Source of the DNA: Thysanoteuthis rhombus
Lineage: Eukaryota > Mollusca > Cephalopoda > Oegopsida > Thysanoteuthidae
Length of the DNA stretch: 64,000 nt
Assembly: GCA_963457665.1 (NCBI GenBank)
Contig: OY735224.1
Coordinates: 41,889,739-41,953,738 of the forward strand
Direction of reading: 5' to 3'
A program made the position numbers and the translations under genes. Positions 23,917 through 64,000 of this stretch are shown here, one piece after another; positions within the stretch are counted from its first letter, which is position 1, and every line of letters begins with the position of its first letter. The notes under the pieces are model-generated. The model was not told where the DNA came from, searched no databases, and saw only the letters and a list, made by a program, of their open reading frames with translations.

Positions 23917-25764
23917 GCCAACATCATAAACCTGGTGCTCCCTCCTGTTGCAAACCATTGGTACAAAATAAGGGCTGATGGAACTCTTTATTCCATTACT
24001 TGATTTTATTCGTTATTATTTAATTCTTTTTTTAAACAGCATATTTTTAAAGATACTTTTGACGTGGGTATAAGTGAAATATACCAAAATACTTGATCAA
24101 AGATGGGAAGTTACAGAATAACTCTTTTCAGATGCCAAAAGGACTGTAGAAAAATCGTAAGTAGATTTATGGTCAAGATTAAGTGTGGTCGCTTGGAACC
24201 CTCGTAGATAGTCAGTCACTGCCACATTATTAAAAAGACATTAGGGGAAAGAAAGCGAAAAGGGGTTGACAGAAAAGGGACGGTGTATAAGTATTCTAAT
24301 GGCAACGGAATTGAGAAAAATTGTTAGTAAGTCTAGTTGCGCGTGAAAAGAAAGAAAGCAGCGGGAAGATAAGTAAGAAAAGGGTACATGATCATTTAGT
24401 TCTGGTATCAGGCGAAAGAACAGTCCAGTTAATCTAGTAAAAGAAATAACAAAAGAAAAATGAATCTTGCCTTTAAAAAGGAGATCAGAAGTTGGCCACC
24501 AGTCAGAGTCAGACCATAGAAGAGTAAGAGTACCAGGGTCTACAGTCTACCAGATATTGAAATGTCACTTCTCCCCCACTCTATCGACAAGCTCGCTAGC
24601 TCTCTTTCTGCGTGATTATTTGGTTAAGCCTTCAGTCGAAGACTAGCTTTGTATTGTTGGTCAGCCGAAGAAGAATAATAAAGGCTCGATTTTGAATCCC
24701 GACGTAAGTGTGTCGTCCATTGTTCCTCCTATGCAGCTGCCGCGATGAGCATTAGATGCAAGGATCGCCATTATGCAACATGGCCAAAATGCTCGACCTC
24801 TGCACAACTGCGTATGGATATGTACAAACTGTGCTGCGGACTCTACATCATGGTCCTGTAATGACACGATCAAAGGCCGGATTTAACACCCAGTACCTAA
24901 GATGGATGCACAGTTCACCAGCTTCACAAGTGCATAGTCGCTTGGAACTGCAGTCGAATTAGGGAGGAACAGAAAAAGAAAAAGGAACTACGAGTGACTT
25001 CACAGCCGGATGATCGAATCACACCAGAAAGGTATTTTCTTGTATACACACACGTTCATATTGAAAATTTACGGCAACGAAGTGAACTTATAGAGACTTT
25101 TCACTCATGATAGAAATGCTGAGTGCAGTGAGCTGTTGTTATGCTTTGTTTTTTGTTAAACTTCAATTTTGCCGTTTGTGATGAAAGTGCATCATACTTT
25201 TTGTCTACCTGTATATCTATGTCTGTTTTACATTGTCATTGTGATCTTCTTTTGCGTATTTAAACTGTGATTTTGGCTCGAGATGTGAACTTAAAATCCG
25301 AAGACCGTGAATAGTGGTTAAAAAAAATTGGTAATTTTGCATCTCTCTTAATCCAAGTGAATTTTTTTTCGTGGACTGATTTTGTCTCATGAGGTCCCGA
25401 TTTTGCTTCTGCAAGTCACGGTACTGGGGTTTTTGAACTTGAATATTTTTCCTGTTACATCTCAGCTAAAGTGTTGTAAAGGCAGCTGTATGAACGTGGA
25501 TGTTTTGACTTGAGACGTACAAAAGAAGGCGTGGCATGAACAATTTGCATCATCGATGAAATTGGTTGATGATCTTCCTTCAAGTCGAAGAACCGACTGA
25601 CCACCTGTTCCGACGGGTATTGCAATAGTAATTGGATTTGCCAGTGGAATTGTAGGTTTTCCATGAAATCAGAGCGTGGTTTATATAACTGTGTCGAGTA
25701 ATATTGTGAGAGCATCCTAGTTTATCAGTCATGTAGGACAGAATTGAGTGTTTTCTACTGAAGG

Positions 25765-26117
25765 GAAGCATGCAACGTGTACATGAAATGGTCATGCACA
25801 ACCTCACACGGAGAGATCACAAGACAGCACAGTATAAATAGGGAAGATCAGGAGTCCGAGACATCATAGCATCTGCAAATGTCAATAGGCTGGTCATGTT
25901 GCAAGTATAGCAGACAATCGATGTACATCACAACATGGATCCCTAGAGATCATATGCGAAACCAAGGCCGACAGGATACAAGATGGAGAGATGAATTGGA
26001 CAAATTCAGAAAATACTGGCTCCGCGACGCCATCGGTAGAGAAGTGTGGCGAATCCTGAGGGAGGTCCAGGTCCAACGACGGACGTTAAAAGACTGATGA
26101 TGATGATGATGATGATG
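25765..26117 (+). mobile_element. RTE-type LINE 3' end, 5'-truncated
   Basis: The frame gives RRDHKTAQY, then TTWIPRDHMRN, RGRQ/QGRQ, RWRDELDKFRKYW, REVWRILRE and QRRTLKD before a stop, followed at once by (GAT)n. This is the C-terminal end of an RTE-like LINE ORF, ending in a triplet repeat. The same family is at 60.4 kb and 37.6 kb on the minus strand. Confidence 0.75.
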
Positions 26118-27096
26118 GGACTACTCTGTTACCCTTGATTTCCAACTTCAAATTTATGCTATATTATATTGAAAGTGATATTTTTGCATTAGCTTATGCG
26201 CATTGGACAGGCTCTTTTCGGTCGGAAAGTAGAGAAAGAACAAACGTTTATTTTCTCTTTTCTGTTTTTTGATCTCTCTCGCTGAGTGAATGAATTAATT
26301 TCCTGTTGGATCGCCACTGTGTCGGCGAAAGATTCATGAAAAAATGTTAAGGTCTGAAGATATTGCTAACATTTTTTATTCTATGGTTCGCGAGTTGGAT
26401 TTTCCCTTGAAAATGCCTTTATGAAGAAAATGTAGAAATAAAGAAAATATTGTAAAACCTAACAAAAAAAGATACATGAAATGGATACTTTTAAAAGTGA
26501 TGGACTCATGTTGAAGTTGAGGAGATTGAAGAATTTGTTTTTGAGTATCTTGGTACGAAGGAATATGTTATCTTTTGTTTTATTTTAGTACATTTTTTTA
26601 TAGGTGACACTGTTTTTACGGTTGTATTTCATTTCTTATATGCTCTGTTAATATGATTATTTTTGTATATTTTCGGAAAACATTGGCGACGTTACCGTAA
26701 ATAAACACCATGATCATTCCTGGTGATATTGCATAATCAAGCATCGAAATTGAGGCAATAATTTTTACCTGGTGAGTCCTACGTACGCTGGCCATGGCAC
26801 GTATAGAATGGAATACGGTTGCAGTTTAGTGAGCACCACATTACCTGAAGAGAACGAAATACTGTATGGAAAGAAAGACTCATGAATAGTGGTTTACGAT
26901 AAATGTTTATACGGAGAAGTTATTTTCGAGTTTTGTATCGGAAATTTGAAAAAACAAAATTTGGTTTCTTTTTTTTTTGTTCCCGTCACAGACTCTGACT
27001 AATGCATTCGTATGCACTTATATGACCTTTTCTTTCATTACTTCCATTATTTAAAATGATTTTACTGTCTATTCATGTAATTAAAAAAAAGTACGA

Positions 27097-27097
27097 A

Positions 27098-27134
<37 letters not shown>

Positions 27135-27176
27135 GAGGCAGAGAGAGAGAGGGGGAGGGAGAGAGAGAGGTGGAGA
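27097..27176. repeat. (GA)n-rich microsatellite
   Basis: About 80 bp, GA with GGGGGA interruptions. Confidence 0.9.
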
Positions 27177-27455
27177 CGTGGTAGATAAAAGAACAACATT
27201 TTCCAAAAACATTTTTTTGAGATCAGATTTTAAAGGATCTGAGAGAATGCCATCCCTTTGAAAAAATAAACTGGAATAAAAACCTTATACTGGTTAGTCG
27301 AGTTGATATTGGAAAAAGAAATTCATAGGGTAGTGCATTTTCAGAAAAAAACTACACAGAGTGACGATGTGATTAAAAAATTAAATAAAAATATTTTTCT
27401 AGATAGGGTAAGAGGGTTTGTTACAATATAAAGACTGATATAAATATATATATAA

Positions 27456-27543
27456 ATAGAGAGAGAGGGGGGGAGAGAGAGAGAAAGAGAGAGAGAGAGG
27501 AGGTGGAAGCGATAGATAGATAGGAAAAGATAGATAGATAGTG
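27456..27543. repeat. (GA)n/(GATA)n microsatellite
   Basis: GA run with a poly-G patch, followed by GATA units. Confidence 0.9.
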
Positions 27544-28160
27544 AGAAAGAACTTGGCAAATATAGATACATATCCTTACATGATATAGATACATGTTCCT
27601 GCATATATTCCTAATGGATGAGAGCTGTATTGACCTGATTTTTAGCTTCTGTTTGACTTGCAATTTATCACAATTATTTCTTATTAGCTTCATACCATTT
27701 CCACAGACATTTTACTGCCTTTCTGTGGTTTGGGATATACACAAGGGAATTTAAACGGTTTTATTGGAGTTCTCCTTGACATGTACTCTCTGTGAACCAT
27801 GATTTTTTTTTCTCCGTTTGAAATGCTTTTCATACTTACACGATCTATCAAGAATTTCAGATGTATAATTCGAACAATTATCTGAGAGCTATCCTTTGTT
27901 GTGAGTCGGACCTTTTTCTCTTGATACTCCATAATTTTACGTAAAGAATAAATCATCGGATGCGGTCAGCGGATGTTAATTGGCATCTTTCCGGTAATTT
28001 TTCAAAAAAAGTACAAAATTTTTTTGTTCCTTAACTGACAAAATCCGGTTATATTTGCTTTTATATCGGACTTAACTTTTAAATTCAGTAGGAGAGGCTT
28101 AGTTTCACAACAGAGGAAGAAGTTTGGTAATTGACTGCAGCTTCATAGTTTGGAATGGAT

Positions 28161-28226
28161 GTGCGAGTGGCAAAGCGGTTAACAGCACGGAAAATAGAAC
28201 TGGCTACCAATGGTCAAATTCTGTCT
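28161..28226 (+). repeat. tRNA-like SINE head
   Basis: Box A-like GAGTGGCAAAGCGGTTAAC and box B-like GGTCAAATTCTG about 30 bp apart. A tRNA-derived SINE promoter is likely; the body is undefined. Confidence 0.45.
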
Positions 28227-28361
28227 GAAATAATCTGCATTTACTTCGCCTTAATGCCCTTACGAAAAGCCTGAATCCATCTCCCCTATTTAGCTGTGAG
28301 TGGCACCACTTTGAATGCATGTCTTTTCTTAGAATGTACATAGGTCAATATACACATATAC

Positions 28362-28388
28362 GCACGCACACACGCATACACACACACA

Positions 28389-28446
<58 letters not shown>
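28362..28446. repeat. (CA)n-(TA)n microsatellite
   Basis: Irregular CA and CGCA units, then 55 bp of TA. Confidence 0.95.
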
Positions 28447-28448
<2 letters not shown>

Positions 28449-28577
28449 TAGCCTGGAACTCTTTACATATTTAAATCTTAGAAAAGATTGATTCCCAATG
28501 TTTCTAAGTTGAGTAATTTTCTTCAGTTTTTTTATTGTTTTACGGTGATTTTGATATTATGGAATCAGCAACAGTTT

Positions 28578-28580
<3 letters not shown>

Positions 28581-28647
<67 letters not shown>
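28581..28647. repeat. (TA)n microsatellite
   Basis: About 66 bp of TA. Confidence 0.95.
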
Positions 28648-28650
<3 letters not shown>

Positions 28651-31328
28651 CGGAACTTGTATGAGCCTTTGTATCAATACGTATATATTAACATAAGTAA
28701 TAAAACGAGGTCAGTTCAATCTGCAATTGTCTTGATCACATTTCACAAAACGGAAAAATGAACCCTGATCACTGAATGTTGTCAACCCGAATCCCGTTTG
28801 AACTTTCAAGTGATACAATATAACAAACAAATATAACAAGTTTGAAATTTTATTCTGATCCTACGCATTTAATTATTTTGTGCAACAATGTTCCTTGCGA
28901 TGAGATCGTTTTAAATATTGATTTATATACAAATATGAATAGATCTGGCATAAATAATGAAAATATTCTTGAATGTTTAACATATCATGAGAATTGAATC
29001 ACAGGCTCCCTTTGAAAAGAACCTATTTTCTTCCCTTTATTTTATCTCCAACGTGTACTTTGAGAGATGGATACGACGATGGATGGCCTGGTGGGTCACC
29101 TCTGTGACAAACAGGCCATGGTACTCGAATGTTACTGACACGACTTTGATCCAACGCCTGCGAGGTCATCCTCTGTTCAGGAAGCTGGTCTGAACACCGG
29201 TCAGTTAGTTGCCATTCCTCTTAGATGTCCGAACCATTTAATTCTCAAGCGATATATGAATTCATAGTCTGGCATTACTCCGTTCACTTTTCAGATTTTC
29301 TTTGAATTGATGAAATCCCTCTTGTTTCAATCCAGTAAGTAATGCATCTCAAGTAAGTGTCCATAAATTGCTTTGTGATTGAGTAGGTATAATTTCTATC
29401 TCAAAATGAGGCTTTGAATTCATGATATCTGTGCTGTGATCTGACACGAATATACAACGTTTATCCTGAGAGTATCCAGCCATTTTGATTATTTTGAAAA
29501 CTGTTCGTGTGGGTTTGATGTAACTTTGCAACCAATCAAAGGTTTACTGCGCATGCTATAATAGATACGATCCTGTGAGGTTAACCAGTCGCCAGTGATA
29601 CTTATTCTTCAAGTCACAGGCAGGTTATTTTAGTGCAAAATATTACATGATAATCACCCAATTCGGTCAGTTCCCCCACTATTGTTCAGATTTTGATTCC
29701 TCATACTCCCAGCTTTTCCCAAGAAATGGACGGGATTAAGAAAAACACAAGACAGCTGAAAGCGACTCCGAAAAATGGAAGTAGATTATTTGAACGGGAC
29801 TATGATGTCATTACCCCCCGTAGGCTATTTTTTCGTTACCATCAGATGATTGGATGCTATTCGGACAGACATCGTATACGTAATTGGGTGAGAAGTTGCT
29901 GATTGATGTATGGTCGAATTGATGCTCGTTTCAATGATCATTTTTCTGTGGATATAACTGATGGAGACACAAACACTTGCTTCATATGTTTTTTCAAAAC
30001 AGAATTCCAAAATGTCTTTTAGATTGTTAAGTGCTTTCAACCGAATCGTTTCTTTCTCTATTTCTATTGATCATTTTCAGTGTTTCTGTTGCTGGAATAT
30101 ATCTGTTGTTGTTGTTGCTGTGGTTGCTGTTATTATTGATCATTAAATGTCCTTGCGCTCCAGATCTCTCACAATTTTCCTTCTCATGAACAAAAATATT
30201 CATGAAATATAGTGGAGCGTTTTATCCTTTTTTCGAATATGTGTGTGTGTTTGTGTGTGTTTGTTCCAGCGCTCGTGGCCATACCGTTTTGTCCATTGGC
30301 TTGATAATTGGCATCAGTACTCCACTGGAATCGTTTTATTTATCTTTATTAAAAAAAAGAAACTTTCTGGGTCTTATTTTGACGGGTTTACAATTAACAC
30401 CTAGATTCCCAGATGTATTTAGAAATTTTTTTCAAACTGTATTTGAGTTGTTCTTCATTGGAAACCGCCCGTGATGACATAAATAGATTCATTCTGAACA
30501 TATTTACACTTCGATGGAATTTAATTTACATTGCTTCAAATTTTGACGCTACAGTTGTTCAATTATATTGACTGTGATGGTGAGTCTCATTAGTTTATTG
30601 CGAGTCCTTTTCTTTTATTGTTGTTTTCCTTTCTTAGTTTAGTTGTTTCTTTCCTAACGTCCGTCAATTAAGTTGGAGGAAGTGTATGTATCCACTCCTG
30701 TTTGTTCCTCTGTCAGTCTACAAGTTATATCCAAGGGTTATTCATGAATTTTAACAACATTAGATGGGAGAGTGGACTATCGGTTAAAGATCAAATTTAA
30801 GATAGATCCAAGATTTCTTCACAGTTACCTCCCTTTGTCATAGCTATGTATGTCCATACAATATCTCCAAAAGTGCCCAATAAATGATATTTTCAGAAAA
30901 AGTGTGGCATATGGGCCAAAGAAGAAATAATCAAATTTTGAGGCAGATCAGAAACTTTTTCAATTGAAATATTTAAAAAAAATCCTTTCATACATTTCTG
31001 TATTCACTGATGTTTTATCCAAAAATCAGTTGAATATGATAATTGTGAAAAGGCGGGCCATAAGTCAAGGGAGAATTTGTTTCCTTACTTTCCTTCTATC
31101 GACCTAAACCATCACTGATTTTATTAAGTAAATTTAACTCAGATGCTAATAATAATAATATCCTTTGTTTCGAGTTTTGATTTGTTCTGTCTTTTACGTG
31201 ACGTCGAAACAGAACGTCATGACAGTATGAGACAATATTGAACTTCATAAGAGAACAGTTATTTTCATGATATTATTTTGGGAAGCTGTTTTTACCTGAC
31301 CTCATATACTGATAATACTTTTTTGAAA

Positions 31329-31334
31329 TTTATT
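31329..31334 (-). promoter_or_regulatory. Candidate poly(A) signal of SH3BP5
   Basis: AATAAA on the minus strand, 35 bp after the SH3BP5 stop codon. The hexamer is common in AT-rich DNA and would give a very short 3' UTR, so a more distal signal is possible. Confidence 0.3.
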
Positions 31335-31368
31335 TTTCACTTGACCACTTGCTTTTTTACCTGACAAA

Positions 31369-63770
<32,402 letters not shown>

Positions 63771-63929
63771 TATTATTGTTATTGCTGATAAAACAATGAT
63801 TTAAGCTCGACTACTACCCACCCACTGAACGCACGATTACGATAAAAATCTGATCGCTAAAGAGATATATCGTTTCATCTTCTCTATCCATCCCCCTTAT
63901 CTCTTAAACCTTCTTTTCCTTTCTTTCAA

Positions 63930-63957
63930 CTCTCTCTCTCTCTCTCTCCCTCTCTCG
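63930..63957. repeat. (CT)n tract upstream of SH3BP5
   Basis: On the minus strand this is a GA tract about 165 bp upstream of the first ATG. It may lie in the promoter or 5' UTR; no initiator or TATA box is evident. Confidence 0.7.
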
Positions 63958-64000
63958 TTGCCATTTTCCATTACAACCTTTACCCTCTTTCTGTCTCGCT

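Noticed and set aside
27690-27956. 88-codon minus-strand ORF downstream of SH3BP5
   Set aside because: No recognisable domain or promoter context; lies 3.4 kb beyond the SH3BP5 stop.

Overview
The window looks like nuclear DNA from a large, AT-rich, repeat-laden invertebrate genome. A mollusc is most likely and a cephalopod plausible, but I inferred this and did not confirm it by database search. The reasons are long (TA)n, (CA)n and (GA)n microsatellites every 1-2 kb, many 5'-truncated LINE ends, tRNA-type and 5S-type SINE-like pieces, MITEs, and one conserved animal gene spread over about 32 kb with GT-AG introns.

Two protein genes are supported, both on the minus strand. (1) At 31369-63770 lies a seven-exon SH3BP5/REI-1 (RAB11 exchange factor, 'Sab') orthologue. 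All splice phases agree and the assembled protein is 510 residues. Its exons are at 63770-63630, 45917-45855, 38403-38107, 35769-35639, 34589-34547, 33589-33382 and 32018-31369; intron 1 is about 17.7 kb. (2) At 5806-4232 lies an uninterrupted ORF for a secreted, coiled-coil-rich glycoprotein of 524 residues. I do not recognise its family, and it may continue into a further exon.

Layout: 1-4.2 kb is intergenic with SINE-like pieces carrying hammerhead-like cores. 4.2-5.8 kb is the coiled-coil gene. 5.8-31.4 kb is gene-poor and holds microsatellites, two foldback MITEs, a deleted mariner, RTE-type LINE ends and tRNA-like SINE heads. 31.4-63.8 kb is the SH3BP5 gene. Its introns contain two truncated LINE copies with a restriction-like endonuclease domain, embedded in (AAT)n arrays at 41.3-45.3 kb. 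They also hold a roughly 415-bp MITE family with RTE LINEs nested in two copies, two 5S-rRNA-derived segments, and two unassigned exon-like ORF islands.

The signals most worth a second look are: hammerhead-ribozyme-like cores with a covarying hairpin; the AAT-associated LINE with a duplicated 3' tail and GCAA-capped hairpin; the 5S-derived segments beside a shared structured repeat; the foldback MITEs; and the exon-like islands inside SH3BP5 intron 1.
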